Assembly: GCA_016870035.1 (NCBI GenBank)
Contig: VGCJ01000015.1
Span: 1-35,147, forward strand
Direction of reading: 5' to 3'
Source of the DNA: Alphaproteobacteria bacterium
Lineage (GTDB): Bacteria; Pseudomonadota; Alphaproteobacteria; Rhizobiales; Beijerinckiaceae
DNA length: 35,147 bases
Shown here piece after piece: positions 25,141 to 33,739 of the stretch (positions are counted from its first letter, which is position 1; each line of letters starts with the position of its first letter). Both the position numbers and the translations under genes were made by a program. The notes under the pieces were generated by a model. The model saw nothing but the letters and a program-made list of their open reading frames with translations. It searched no databases and was not told where the DNA came from.

Positions 25141-25926
25141 TCAGGAGCGGCCGCGCGCGATATCGATTTGCGCTCGCGCGCCGCTTCTTAATTGTGAAAA
25201 ATCAGTGCCAATCGCCATGAGATCATAACCTTTTTTGGCAAGGTCTTTGGCCATCGCGGGTGTCGGCGCAAAACAACATGCCGCTTTCTTATGCGCATGA
25301 GCGCTTTGCCTCACATGATCAAGTGCGTCGAGAACGTCCGCGCGCGACGGCTTCACATTTGAACCATTTGACAAAGCAATTGAAAGATCAGATGGGCCAA
25401 CGAAGACGGCATCGATTCCATCAAGCGCTAGAATATCATCAAGAGCTGCGAGCGCTTCACGTGTTTCAATCATCGCAATCGCAACCGACATCGCATTACC
25501 TTTAGCCAGATAATCATCAAGCGTTTGCCCAGTAAGCCCTACGGCAATGGTTGGGCCCCAACTGCGCTGACCAACTGGCGGAAATTTCATAAAGGACAAA
25601 AACGCTTCCGCATCCGCTTTTGAATTGATCATGGGCGCGATCACACCTGCGGCACCAAAATCAAGAACGCGTGAGGCAGTGGCAAAATCATTGACAGGAA
25701 TGCGAACGAGGCTGGGTTTGCCCGCAAGCGTCACATTCAAAATGCCTTGTCGTACTAAAGCGATATCATTCGCACCATGTTGCATATCGAGGGTAACAAC
25801 ATCGAAATCTTCGAGCGCCAAATGTCCGGCAACGACCGGGTCAGGCATTCCAACCCATGCAGTGAGAAGACCCGACCCTCCGCCGAGGCGGTTAGACAAA
25901 GCGCTGATCGTCGAAAGATACGGCAT
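25141..25926 (-). CDS. HpcH/HpaI family aldolase
   Basis: Class II pyruvate aldolases of this family cleave or form 2-oxo acid products with a divalent metal. From ATG 25926 the protein is 261 residues, the usual length. Visible are the metal/substrate block VTLDMQHGANDIALVRQGIL, LVRIPVNDFATASRVLDFGA, AAGVIAPMINSKADAEAFL, the metal-binding Glu in IAMIETREALAALDDIL, and DAVFVGPSDLSIAL. QHG in place of the more frequent EHG is seen in several subgroups. GAGGAG precedes two adjacent ATGs (25929 and 25926); the open frame to 25986 lacks a site. The exact substrate (4-hydroxy-2-oxoheptanedioate, a sugar acid, or another) cannot be told. It follows the damaged zeta gene on the same strand. Confidence 0.88.
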   Translation of the reverse strand: MPYLSTISALSNRLGGGSGLLTAWVGMPDPVVAGHLALEDFDVVTLDMQHGANDIALVRQGILNVTLAGKPSLVRIPVNDFATASRVLDFGAAGVIAPMINSKADAEAFLSFMKFPPVGQRSWGPTIAVGLTGQTLDDYLAKGNAMSVAIAMIETREALAALDDILALDGIDAVFVGPSDLSIALSNGSNVKPSRADVLDALDHVRQSAHAHKKAACCFAPTPAMAKDLAKKGYDLMAIGTDFSQLRSGARAQIDIARGRS

Positions 25927-25996
25927 CATGAAACTCCTCGCCCTCACGGAAGCCGGAACACTACGCATCCGCTCCCCATGAGACAAGGGTGCGGGA

Positions 25997-26320
25997 TTAT
26001 TCGCTCAGTGCGAGTTCACGCATGGCTTCCGCGAGATAGAGGTTCATTTTTTGGGTAAAATCACTTGCCGAGAGCGTAAGCCCGGCTGCTGCAAAATCAT
26101 CCACGATTTTCTTTCGCAAAGCCGCCTCACCATCTCAACCAAGCTCCGAGAGAACCAGGCTCATCGCATAATCTTGAAGAGCAGAGCCGGATTTACCCAA
26201 GTTGTCGCCTGCCCAGAGGCCCAGCAATTTATCGCGCCGCGCGTGAACGCGAAACCGAACCGCTTCATCATGGGCAAATTTAACCTCGAAAGCGCATTCT
26301 CTCTCATCAAATACGCTCAT
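25997..26320 (-). pseudogene. F1-ATPase inhibitor subunit zeta (DUF1476), interrupted by in-frame TGA
   Basis: The zeta subunit is the alphaproteobacterial inhibitor that blocks ATP hydrolysis by F1-ATPase; in Paracoccus its disordered N-terminus is the inhibitory part. The first 61 codons match the family: MSVFDERECAFEVKFAHDEA, FRVHARRDKLLGLWAGDNLG. A TGA at 26135-26137 then stops translation. The same frame continues with DGEAALRKKIVDDFAAAGLT and MNLYLAEAMRELALSE to a TAA at 25997-25999, giving 107 codons in all, the normal length. No frame change is needed, so a single base substitution explains it. TGA ends many genes in this window (rsmB, purH, ccmC), so general TGA recoding is ruled out. 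GAGG lies five bases before the ATG. The place beside purC is usual for this family. Confidence 0.88.
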
Positions 26321-26458
26321 TTACGCCTCACAAAACTCAGGAGCCCTACATCACAGCAACAGAAATGCTCTCCTGCAGCAGGCGCCACGTTAGAGGAGAA
26401 AATTAAGCCACGCTTTGGCCTAGATCATGAGCGGCAACAGGTCTTGAGCCCTCCGCCA

Positions 26459-26488
26459 TTGCTTTATCGAGATGTTTTCCCCTATAGA
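26459..26488 (+). promoter_or_regulatory. candidate sigma-70 promoter for purC
   Basis: TTGCTT (26459-26464) and TATAGA (26483-26488) are separated by 18 bases and end 43 bases before the purC start. Both boxes match four or more consensus positions. Read by eye; no start site is known. Confidence 0.4.
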
Positions 26489-26531
26489 GAGGCGACATTT
26501 CCCAAAACCTCTCAAACCCTGGTTATTCATG

Positions 26532-27296
26532 ATGAACCGCCGCCGTCGCATTTACGAAGGCAAGGCGAAGATCCTTTATGAGGGTCCTGAGCCTGGCACC
26601 TTGGTCCAACATTTCAAGGATGACGCCACCGCGTTCAACGCCAAGAAACACGCCGTTCTCGACGGCAAAGGCGTTTTGAACAATCGCATTTCGGAATTCA
26701 TATTCCAGCATTTGAATGCGATTGGTGTGCCCACACATTTCATTCGCCGTTTGAATATGCGTGAGCAATTGATCCGCGAAGTCGAGATCATTCCTCTAGA
26801 AGTGGTGGTGCGCAACATCGCCGCCGGTTCGCTCGCAACGCGACTTGGCCTTGAAGAAGGTACGCCGCTACCGCGCTCGATCATCGAGTTCTATTACAAG
26901 AAGGATGAGCTCAATGATCCGATGGTATCGGAAGAACACATCACCGCTTTCGGTTGGGCGACACCGCAAGAGCTTGATGACATCATGGCGCTCGCTTTGC
27001 GTGTGAATGATTTTCTCTCGGGTCTCTTTTTGGGCGCCGGCATCCGCCTCGTCGATTTCAAAATCGAATGCGGACGACTTTGGGAAGGCGACATGATGCG
27101 GATCGTGTTGGCAGATGAAATCTCGCCCGACTCGGCGCGGCTCTGGGATGTCAAATCAAATGACAAGCTCGACAAAGACCGTTTCCGCCGCGATATGGGC
27201 GGCCTTGTCGAAGCCTATGCGGAAGTCGCTCGTCGCCTCGGCATCATGGCAGAAAGCGAACCTGTAACAAGCGGCGGTCCGAAGCTCGTTCAGTGA
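26532..27296 (+). CDS. purC: SAICAR synthase PurC
   Basis: PurC joins aspartate to CAIR in an ATP-dependent step of purine synthesis. From ATG 26532 the protein is 254 residues. Family motifs: [15 protein letters not shown] at the start, [71 protein letters not shown], and the ATP/Mg block [15 protein letters not shown] 26529 immediately upstream is equally possible; the longer frame to 26472 is not conserved. In many Hyphomicrobiales purS, purQ and purL follow, but here a strong terminator comes right after, so this copy is a one-gene unit. Confidence 0.96.
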   Translation: MNRRRRIYEGKAKILYEGPEPGTLVQHFKDDATAFNAKKHAVLDGKGVLNNRISEFIFQHLNAIGVPTHFIRRLNMREQLIREVEIIPLEVVVRNIAAGSLATRLGLEEGTPLPRSIIEFYYKKDELNDPMVSEEHITAFGWATPQELDDIMALALRVNDFLSGLFLGAGIRLVDFKIECGRLWEGDMMRIVLADEISPDSARLWDVKSNDKLDKDRFRRDMGGLVEAYAEVARRLGIMAESEPVTSGGPKLVQ

Positions 27297-27320
27297 ACGC
27301 ATACCTTGAGACATTAAATA

Positions 27321-27348
27321 AAAAATCCCGCCGAAAGGCGGGTTTTTT
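27321..27348. terminator. bidirectional intrinsic terminator between purC and sdhB
   Basis: CCCGCC (27327-27332), a GAAA tetraloop, and GGCGGG (27337-27342), with AAAAAT before and TTTTTT after. It therefore works on both strands, ending purC (stop 24 bases before) and sdhB (stop 25 bases beyond on the minus strand). Confidence 0.93.
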
Positions 27349-27372
27349 GTTAAGTTCAACGAGAGCAAAAAA

Positions 27373-28152
27373 TTAAACCCTTCTCTCCACCATCATCTTC
27401 TTGATTTCCGCGATGGCCTTTGCAGGGTTCAATCCCTTCGGACATGTATTCGCGCAATTCATGATGGCGTGACAACGATAGAGCCGGAACGGATCTTCAA
27501 GATGATCAAGACGTTCGCCTGTCGCCTCATCACGTGAGTCAATCAACCAGCGATAGGCCTGCAACAACGCGGCGGGGCCAAGATAGCGATCGCCATTCCA
27601 CCAATAGCTTGGGCATGAGGTCGAACAGCTTGCGCAAAGAATGCATTCATAAAGACCATCGAGTTTTTCGCGGTCTTCGCGTGATTGCTTCCATTCTTTT
27701 TCAGGCGCAGGCGTTGACGTGTGAAGCCAAGGTTCAATCGAGGCGTGTTGCGCATAAAAATTGATGAGGTCCGGCACGAGATCTTTCACAACCGGCATAT
27801 GCGGCAAAGGATAAATGCGGATCGGATGCGCGACTTCATCCATGCCCTTAATGCAGGCGAGCGTGTTCAACCCGTCTATATTCATCGCGCATGAACCGCA
27901 AATCCCTTCACGGCAGGAACGGCGGAATGTAAGCGTCGGATCAATCTTCGATTTGATCCAGATGATCCCGTCGAGCACCATCGGCCCGCAATCATCGCGA
28001 TCAACATAATAAGTATCAACGCGCGGATTGTTTTCGCCATCCGGATCGTAACGATAGATACGAAACTCGGTGACACGTTTAGCACCTTGTGGCTTAGGCC
28101 AAATCTTACCTTCCACCACACGTGAATTTTTCGGAAGCGTTAATTCAACCAT
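27373..28152 (-). CDS. sdhB: succinate dehydrogenase iron-sulfur subunit
   Basis: SdhB passes electrons from the flavin of SdhA to quinone. The 259-residue protein has all three cluster-binding sets: [15 protein letters not shown] plus a later Cys (LACIKG) for the [2Fe-2S] centre, [16 protein letters not shown] for [4Fe-4S], and [17 protein letters not shown] for [3Fe-4S]. The order and spacing are those of complex II rather than fumarate reductase, as far as can be judged by eye. It is the last gene of sdhCDAB, 21 bases after sdhA, and ends at a bidirectional terminator. Confidence 0.98.
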   Translation of the reverse strand: MVELTLPKNSRVVEGKIWPKPQGAKRVTEFRIYRYDPDGENNPRVDTYYVDRDDCGPMVLDGIIWIKSKIDPTLTFRRSCREGICGSCAMNIDGLNTLACIKGMDEVAHPIRIYPLPHMPVVKDLVPDLINFYAQHASIEPWLHTSTPAPEKEWKQSREDREKLDGLYECILCASCSTSCPSYWWNGDRYLGPAALLQAYRWLIDSRDEATGERLDHLEDPFRLYRCHAIMNCANTCPKGLNPAKAIAEIKKMMVERRV

Positions 28153-28173
28153 GGTTCGCTCTCCCGACCGCTC

Positions 28174-29991
28174 TCAATACACACGCGCTTTCGGCGCAAT
28201 ATATTCGATATCATTCGACATCGTATAAGTATGCACCGGCCGATAATCGATAATCGTTTCTTGCTTCGTCGAGTCGATGAAGCTCAGCGTGTGTTTCATC
28301 CATTCCTTGTCATTCCGATTTGAAAAATCTTCACGCGCATGTGCGCCACGGCTTTCCTGACGATTGGCCGCCGAGTCCATCGTCGTCACTGCTTGTACAA
28401 TGAGATTGTCAAATTCAAGCGTTTCAAGAAGATCCGTATTCCAGATCAATGAACGATCCGTGACTTTGATGTCGGCAGCAGAACGCCACACATCGTAAAT
28501 GAGCTTTTGGCCTTCAGAGAGAATTTCGCCCGTGCGATAGACCGCACAATTGGTTTGCATGGTCTTTTGCATTTTGAGGCGCAGTGCGGCTGTCGGTGTG
28601 GAGCCCGAAGCGTGACGGAACCGATCCAAACGTGAGAGCGCTTGATCGGCCGAATCTTTTGCGAGCTCTGCTTGCTTCTCACCCGGCGTGACGAGTTCGG
28701 CAGCGCGCAATCCAGCGGCGCGGCCAAACACTACAAGATCGATGAGCGAATTCGAACCCAAACGATTGGCACCATGCACGGATACGCAAGCCGCTTCACC
28801 AATCGCCATCAGACCGGGAACGATTGTATCGGCATTGTCGTCTTTCTTGGTAAGCACTTCGCCATGATAATTGGTTGGAATACCGCCCATATTGTAATGT
28901 ACGGTTGGGAGTACCGGAATCGGTTCCTTCGTTACATCGACGCCTGCGAAAATTTTTGCGCTCTCCGAAATACCAGGAAGGCGTTCATGCAAAATTTTAG
29001 GATCAAGATGATCAAGATGCAGATAGATGTGATCATTATGTTTGCCAACACCACGACCTTCGCGAATTTCCATTGTCATCGCACGTGAGACAACGTCACG
29101 CGAGGCAAGATCTTTTGCGCTTGGTGCATAACGTTCCATGAAACGTTCACCGGCAGAATTTGTGAGATAGCCGCCTTCGCCACGCGCGCCTTCGGTGATC
29201 AAACAGCCCGCACCATAGATTCCTGTCGGGTGAAATTGAACGAATTCCATATCTTGCAGTGGAAGACCTGCACGCAACACCATCGCATTGCCGTCACCCG
29301 TGCATGTATGTGCGGAGGTTGCCGAGAAATAAGCGCGACCATAGCCACCCGTCGCGAGAATGGTTTCATTGGCGCGGAAACGATGGATCGTGCCATCATC
29401 CATTTTAAGCGCAATAACACCACGGCAACGACCTTCCTCATCCATGATGAGATCAAGCGCGAAATACTCAATGAAGAATTCGGTGTTTGAGCGCAAAGAC
29501 TGTCCATAAAGCGTATGCAGAATCGCGTGTCCCGTGCGATCGGCGGCGGCACATGTGCGTTGCGCGATGCCTTTGCCGAATTCAGTTGTCATCCCACCGA
29601 AAGGACGCTGATAGATTTTACCTTCTTCAGTACGCGAAAACGGCACGCCCCAATGTTCAAGCTCATAAACGGCTTCCGGTGCGTTACGGCAAAGATATTC
29701 AATCGCGTCTTGATCGCCGAGCCAATCTGAACCCTTGACGGTGTCATACATATGCCAACGCCAGTCATCAGGTCCCATGTTACCAAGCGACGCCGAGATA
29801 CCACCTTGTGCCGCAACCGTATGTGAACGCGTGGGAAATACTTTTGAGATACAGGCTGTGCGCAAACCCGCTTGTGCGCATCCAACGGTCGCGCGCAATC
29901 CCGCGCCGCCAGCGCCTACGACAACAACATCAAAAGTATGATCCGTGATCGCATAGGCTTTGCCATTCAAAGCAGGCGATGCAGTGGCCAT
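28174..29991 (-). CDS. sdhA: succinate dehydrogenase flavoprotein subunit
   Basis: SdhA oxidises succinate to fumarate in the TCA cycle. The 605-residue protein has an N-terminal Rossmann motif [14 protein letters not shown] (22-35), and His57 in [11 protein letters not shown], the residue to which FAD is covalently attached. It also has [20 protein letters not shown] and [19 protein letters not shown] with catalytic residues, and [20 protein letters not shown]. The C-terminal [19 protein letters not shown] is typical. Its ATG overlaps the sdhD stop by one base (TAATG). The assembly factor expected to act on this subunit is encoded at 1595-1798. Confidence 0.99.
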   Translation of the reverse strand: MATASPALNGKAYAITDHTFDVVVVGAGGAGLRATVGCAQAGLRTACISKVFPTRSHTVAAQGGISASLGNMGPDDWRWHMYDTVKGSDWLGDQDAIEYLCRNAPEAVYELEHWGVPFSRTEEGKIYQRPFGGMTTEFGKGIAQRTCAAADRTGHAILHTLYGQSLRSNTEFFIEYFALDLIMDEEGRCRGVIALKMDDGTIHRFRANETILATGGYGRAYFSATSAHTCTGDGNAMVLRAGLPLQDMEFVQFHPTGIYGAGCLITEGARGEGGYLTNSAGERFMERYAPSAKDLASRDVVSRAMTMEIREGRGVGKHNDHIYLHLDHLDPKILHERLPGISESAKIFAGVDVTKEPIPVLPTVHYNMGGIPTNYHGEVLTKKDDNADTIVPGLMAIGEAACVSVHGANRLGSNSLIDLVVFGRAAGLRAAELVTPGEKQAELAKDSADQALSRLDRFRHASGSTPTAALRLKMQKTMQTNCAVYRTGEILSEGQKLIYDVWRSAADIKVTDRSLIWNTDLLETLEFDNLIVQAVTTMDSAANRQESRGAHAREDFSNRNDKEWMKHTLSFIDSTKQETIIDYRPVHTYTMSNDIEYIAPKARVY

Positions 29992-30386
29992 TATGATACT
30001 CCGAAGGTCAATTTAAGAACCGCGAACACGCACGCTGCCGCGATCAAAAAGGCAAATAATGTATTCAAAGCGAGAAGTGCTAATTTTGAGGCTTCGCCAT
30101 GAACATAATCTTCGATGATGGTTTGCATGCCGAGCTTCATATGCACCGCGCCCGAGATCACAAAGAGCGCAATGATAAAAGCATCAAAGGGTCGCGCGAG
30201 CACCGCACGCGCAGCCGCTGCATCTTTGCCAAGTGCGGCATAGACCACGCAGAGAAAACCAATCGTCAGCGGGATATTGGCCAAAGCCGTCAAACGTTGC
30301 AGCCAGAAATGCTCGGTACCCGAACGCGCTGAGCCCAGACCGCGCACGCGCTTCATCGGTGTTTTCATGGTGGATGAATTGCTCAT
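29991..30386 (-). CDS. sdhD: succinate dehydrogenase membrane anchor subunit
   Basis: The 131-residue protein has three hydrophobic helices. It carries the SdhD landmark [20 protein letters not shown] and, in the second helix region, [20 protein letters not shown]. The His in the latter is placed like the heme-b ligand of E. coli SdhD (HAWIGMWQVLTDYV). It anchors SdhAB to the membrane with SdhC and forms part of the quinone site. The start is four bases after the sdhC stop, and the stop overlaps the sdhA start. Confidence 0.95.
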   Translation of the reverse strand: MSNSSTMKTPMKRVRGLGSARSGTEHFWLQRLTALANIPLTIGFLCVVYAALGKDAAAARAVLARPFDAFIIALFVISGAVHMKLGMQTIIEDYVHGEASKLALLALNTLFAFLIAAACVFAVLKLTFGVS

Positions 30387-30390
30387 GATC

Positions 30391-30777
30391 TTACCTCACC
30401 CAATAACCAAGCGCCCAAAGCGCCAATGTGATGAGAATAGATCCGACAAGGGTTAATTGAGCGAAGGTGCGTCTTTCGGGGCCAAAGCCCGCACCAGAAT
30501 CCCAAATGAAATGGCGGAGCCCGCCAAGTGCGTGATGAACCAGCACCCATGTATAGCCGAGAAGCACGAGGCGCCCGAGGATCGACCCCCAAAGCGCTTG
30601 CACAGTGGCGAAGGCTTCAGGGCTCGTGGCCGCGGCCGAGAGCCAGATCGCCAAGAGCACGGTGCCGACATAAAGAGCTGCTCCGGTAACCCGATGAATG
30701 ATCGACATCGCCATAGTGATGGTCATTTTATAGACCGACAGATGCGGCGAAAGCGGGCGGGATCGTGATACGGCCAT
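30391..30777 (-). CDS. sdhC: succinate dehydrogenase cytochrome b556 subunit
   Basis: SdhC is the other membrane anchor of complex II. The 128-residue protein has three helices and the family signature [20 protein letters not shown] followed by IHRVTGAAL. The second signature [15 protein letters not shown] contains the probable heme ligand and lies before helix three. It is the first gene of sdhCDAB. A gap of 150 bases separates it from the arfB stop upstream on the same strand; no clear promoter was recognised there. Confidence 0.95.
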   Translation of the reverse strand: MAVSRSRPLSPHLSVYKMTITMAMSIIHRVTGAALYVGTVLLAIWLSAAATSPEAFATVQALWGSILGRLVLLGYTWVLVHHALGGLRHFIWDSGAGFGPERRTFAQLTLVGSILITLALWALGYWVR

Positions 30778-30927
30778 CGCGAAGACCTTGGTTTTCTTGG
30801 TTTAATGCCCAAAGGACACAGCGTCACGTAAGGGTCTTAGCGCAAAATCGGGCTTTACCGCAATGCGGCATAACCGCGACGATGGTCTTAGGCTCATAGA
30901 GGTTAAGGATTAATTTTTTGTCGAGAT

Positions 30928-31350
30928 TCACTCATCCGACGAGGGTCTGCCGCGCAGGCCCTTGATGCCGCCGCGCTTGATCTTGGACGCCACCCGCCTT
31001 TTCTTCGAAGCCAATGTCGGCTTGGTGGGTCGCCGGAGGATAGGCCGTTTGGCCGCCTGCCTGATCAACTCGTAGAGACGCTCGCGTGCGTCAGCCCGAT
31101 TCATCTCCTGCGTACGATGTTTCTGCGCGAAGATCACGATCACGCCTTCAAGTGTGAGGCGGCGTCCTGCAAGTTTGGCAAGACGCTCTTTAATATCCTG
31201 ATCAAGACACGGCGCATTGAACACATCGAAACGCAATTCAACGGCAGTCGCGAGCTTGTTGACATTCTGACCACCAGGACCCGATGCGCGCACGAAAGTC
31301 TCAATGAGTTCACTCTCATCAAGATACGTGCCAGGGGCAAGGCGGATCAT
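30928..31350 (-). CDS. arfB: alternative ribosome-rescue factor ArfB (YaeJ-like peptidyl-tRNA hydrolase)
   Basis: ArfB frees ribosomes stalled at the end of mRNAs lacking a stop codon. The 140-residue protein has the catalytic GGQ (26-28) in RASGPGGQNVNKLATAVELR, no codon-recognition domain, and a basic C-terminal tail (PTLASKKRRVASKIKRGGIK and beyond) that family members insert into the empty mRNA channel. Length matches E. coli ArfB (140). Its ATG overlaps the DUF167 stop by four bases (ATGA), ending the efp-yggT-DUF167-arfB run. Confidence 0.95.
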   Translation of the reverse strand: MIRLAPGTYLDESELIETFVRASGPGGQNVNKLATAVELRFDVFNAPCLDQDIKERLAKLAGRRLTLEGVIVIFAQKHRTQEMNRADARERLYELIRQAAKRPILRRPTKPTLASKKRRVASKIKRGGIKGLRGRPSSDE

Positions 31351-31673
31351 GAAGACAATCCCGATTTCAATCTTTCACAAAGCGCTTGGCCATTGCCCGC
31401 AATTTTCAATATCTTGATACGCGCGGTTGCGCCTGAAACAATTTCAACAGAAGACGCCGCACAATCAAGCTTATCCGCGATCAGTTTGATGAGCGCTTTA
31501 TTCGCTTTACCATCCTCGGGCACAGCACGCACGCGGACTTTCAGAACCGATTGACCATTCGAAAGCGGCTCAATCCCGTCAATTGCATCACGACCGCCTT
31601 TGGGTGTGAGCCTGATGTGGAGACGGAGTCCATCAGACTCAACCGAAAAAGGCGCCGTGTGATCAGAACACAT
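31347..31673 (-). CDS. DUF167 (YggU) family protein
   Basis: A small protein of 108 residues with the DUF167 pattern: LRLHIRLTPKGGRDAIDG, LKVRVRAVPEDGKANKALIK, then LIADKLDCAASSVEIVSGAT and RIKILKI. The function of this family is unsettled. I chose ATG 31673, which overlaps the yggT stop in an 11-base ATGTGTTCTGA overlap; the open frame extends to 31706 but would overlap yggT further. yggT and DUF167 genes are adjacent in many proteobacteria. Confidence 0.9.
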   Translation of the reverse strand: MCSDHTAPFSVESDGLRLHIRLTPKGGRDAIDGIEPLSNGQSVLKVRVRAVPEDGKANKALIKLIADKLDCAASSVEIVSGATARIKILKIAGNGQALCERLKSGLSS

Positions 31674-31953
31674 TCGGATAGATATACATCCGAATGATGC
31701 GTTCAATCAGCATTATCAGCAAAAGAAGTATGATTGGTGAAATATCCATCGTTCCGAGATTGGGAAGGATACGACGGATCGGTCGTAGCGCTGGTTCTGT
31801 AATTTGATACAAACCCATCGCCACAGACCGCACGACTTCGTTACGCATATTGACGACGTTAAACGCGACGAGCCAGCTTACAACGGCGGAAATGATAATC
31901 GCCCATGTGTAAAGCTCTAACGCAATCAGAATGACGTCAAGAAGCGCGCGCAT
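31663..31953 (-). CDS. YggT family membrane protein
   Basis: This 96-residue protein has two hydrophobic segments flanking a short polar loop. The family signature is visible as AIIISAVVSWLVAFN and the loop ITEPALRPIRRILPNLGTMD, then ISPIILLLLIMLIERII. YggT proteins have been linked to osmotic tolerance and cell envelope or division, but no mechanism is firm. The start lies six bases after the efp stop, and it overlaps DUF167 by 11 bases. Confidence 0.93.
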   Translation of the reverse strand: MRALLDVILIALELYTWAIIISAVVSWLVAFNVVNMRNEVVRSVAMGLYQITEPALRPIRRILPNLGTMDISPIILLLLIMLIERIIRMYIYPNVF

Positions 31954-31959
31954 TGATGA

Positions 31960-32526
31960 TCAATCCTTGGCGCGTTCGACGTAAGACCCGTCTTCCGTCA
32001 TGATCACGACGCGCGTGCCCGCTGTGATATGCGGCGGCACCATGGTCCGCGCACCATTCGACAAGGTTGCAGGCTTGTAAGAGGACGAAGCGGTTTGACC
32101 TTTGACGGTTGGTTCGGTGTCGACGATTTCAAGCGTGACTCGAGCGGGTAATTGAATGGCCACACAACGACCGTCAAACATCGACAAGACACAGGTCATG
32201 TTTTCTTGCAAGTAAACGGCTTGATCGCCAATCACGTCTGATGAAACCGAAACTTGTTCGAAGGTTTCATTGTTCATAAAGTTATAGCCGTCGGCGTCTT
32301 GATAAAGAAAATTGAAATCGCGATCTTCAACGAAAGCGCGCTCGACATTTTCCGTCGTGCGATAACGTTCTGCGATTTTGACGCCATCCGAAATCCGGCG
32401 CATCGCGAGCTGTGTCACGGGCGTGCCTTTGCCCGGATGAATATTTTCGGCGGTCAGCACAACATAAAGCTGGCCGTCTTGTTCAATGATATTGCCCTTG
32501 CGGATCGAACTGGCGATGACTTGCAC
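31960..32526 (-). CDS. efp: elongation factor P
   Basis: EF-P relieves ribosomes stalled at polyproline runs. The 188-residue protein has the three OB/KOW-type domains of the family, with [20 protein letters not shown] at the start, the acceptor loop HPGKGTPV with Lys33 between Gly residues, and the C-terminal block [17 protein letters not shown] lysine there flanked as PGKG is the type modified by beta-lysine addition, and the enzyme for that, EpmA, is encoded divergently next door. Translation starts at GTG 32526, with AAGG upstream; no ATG is near. It heads the efp-yggT-DUF167-arfB run. Confidence 0.97.
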   Translation of the reverse strand: MQVIASSIRKGNIIEQDGQLYVVLTAENIHPGKGTPVTQLAMRRISDGVKIAERYRTTENVERAFVEDRDFNFLYQDADGYNFMNNETFEQVSVSSDVIGDQAVYLQENMTCVLSMFDGRCVAIQLPARVTLEIVDTEPTVKGQTASSSYKPATLSNGARTMVPPHITAGTRVVIMTEDGSYVERAKD

Positions 32527-32652
32527 GGAAGAAACCTTGTAAGAAGTGGCGACTGAGCGCCCGATGATCAGAATGGCCGCGCTTGTCTCATACTTGGCGG
32601 GAAACCGCTAGAGTAAGTTCTAAAAAAGTGACCTAGGATCCGTCAAAAAACC

Positions 32653-33717
32653 ATGCGAAAACAAAAAGATGAGGCGATTTTGGGGATGGAGTCAGCTTGG
32701 TGGCATAAAAACCGTCATGCCGATCGCCGGCCCCTTCTCCTCGCGCGGAACCGGATCAAAGCCGCTTTCCAGCAGTTTTTTGAAGCCGAAGGCTTTACCG
32801 AAGTCGAATGCGGGCAGGTTCAACACTCGCCCGGTAATGAGACCCATCTCCACGCCATGGAGGTCCATTTTAGGGGCGCGGATGGGGAGGCATCGACCCG
32901 CTATCTCCATACTTCTCCGGAATTCGCGATGAAAAAGCTGATTGCTGCGGGTGAAAAGCGGATTTTCGATTTCGCCCGCGTCTTTCGGTCACGCGAGCGC
33001 GGTGCGCTGCACGCACCCGAATTTACGATGCTCGAATGGTATCGGACGGAGGAGCCTTATGAGGCGTTAATGAACGATTGCATGAGGCTTCTCGCTTTGG
33101 CGGCAGAAACATCCGGCGTAAAAATTTTCAAGCAACGCGGTCATTCATGCGATCCCTTTGCCGATGCGGAACGACTCACAGTCGCTGAAGCTTTTGAACG
33201 TTTCGCCGAAATTGATCTCCTCGCCACAACGCCTGAAGGTGTGCCAGATCGCGATCGGCTCTCTCATGCCGTGATCAAAACCAGAATACGTGTGGCGGAA
33301 GATGACACTTGGGCTGATTTATTTTCGCGTGTGATGGTTGAAAAAATTGATCCGCATTTAGGAATCACACGTCCAACAATTCTTTGCGAATATCCGATTT
33401 CTGAAGCCGTTCTTGCGCGTCCAAAGCCATCAAATCCTCTGGTTGCGGAACGATTTGAATTATTTGTTTGCGGCGTTGAACTTGCAAATGCATTTTGCGA
33501 ATTAACGGATACGCATGAACAAAGGCAGCGTTTTGAAAAAGACATGACGCTTAAGGAGAAAATTTATGGTGAGCGCTATCCGATTGATGATGACCTTCTC
33601 AGAGCGCTATCTTTTATGCCGCCAACATCGGGCATTGCGTTGGGCTTTGACCGTCTCGTGATGCTTGCAACACACGCACCGCATATTGAAGATGTGCTAT
33701 GGACGCCTTTTACTTGA
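32653..33717 (+). CDS. epmA: EF-P lysine ligase EpmA (GenX/PoxA)
   Basis: EpmA is a truncated class II lysyl-tRNA synthetase paralogue that attaches (R)-beta-lysine to EF-P. The 354-residue protein lacks the tRNA anticodon-binding domain and keeps the catalytic core: RYLHTSPEFAMKKLIAAGEK, FRSRERGALHAPEFTMLEWY (motif 2), CGVELANAFCELTD, and motif 3 GIALGFDRLVMLATHA. Its length is close to E. coli EpmA (325). ATG 32653 or ATG 32686 (MESAWWHKN) could be the start; conserved sequence begins around the second. It is divergent from efp with 126 bp between them. The beta-lysine-making EpmB is not in the window. Confidence 0.96.
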   Translation: MRKQKDEAILGMESAWWHKNRHADRRPLLLARNRIKAAFQQFFEAEGFTEVECGQVQHSPGNETHLHAMEVHFRGADGEASTRYLHTSPEFAMKKLIAAGEKRIFDFARVFRSRERGALHAPEFTMLEWYRTEEPYEALMNDCMRLLALAAETSGVKIFKQRGHSCDPFADAERLTVAEAFERFAEIDLLATTPEGVPDRDRLSHAVIKTRIRVAEDDTWADLFSRVMVEKIDPHLGITRPTILCEYPISEAVLARPKPSNPLVAERFELFVCGVELANAFCELTDTHEQRQRFEKDMTLKEKIYGERYPIDDDLLRALSFMPPTSGIALGFDRLVMLATHAPHIEDVLWTPFT

Positions 33718-33739
33718 GAAAATCTGCGGTTTGCTTGCA

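Noticed and set aside
26135-26137. TGA read as an amino acid (code change or selenocysteine) in the zeta gene
   Set aside because: TGA is the ordinary stop of rsmB, purH, ccmC and others here, and no selenocysteine insertion hairpin or Sec-family context is seen. Local readthrough remains open and is listed as a finding.
26051-26581. 176-codon plus-strand frame between the aldolase and purC
   Set aside because: It is antisense to the zeta inhibitor gene, runs into purC in the wrong frame, and its translation shows no domain.
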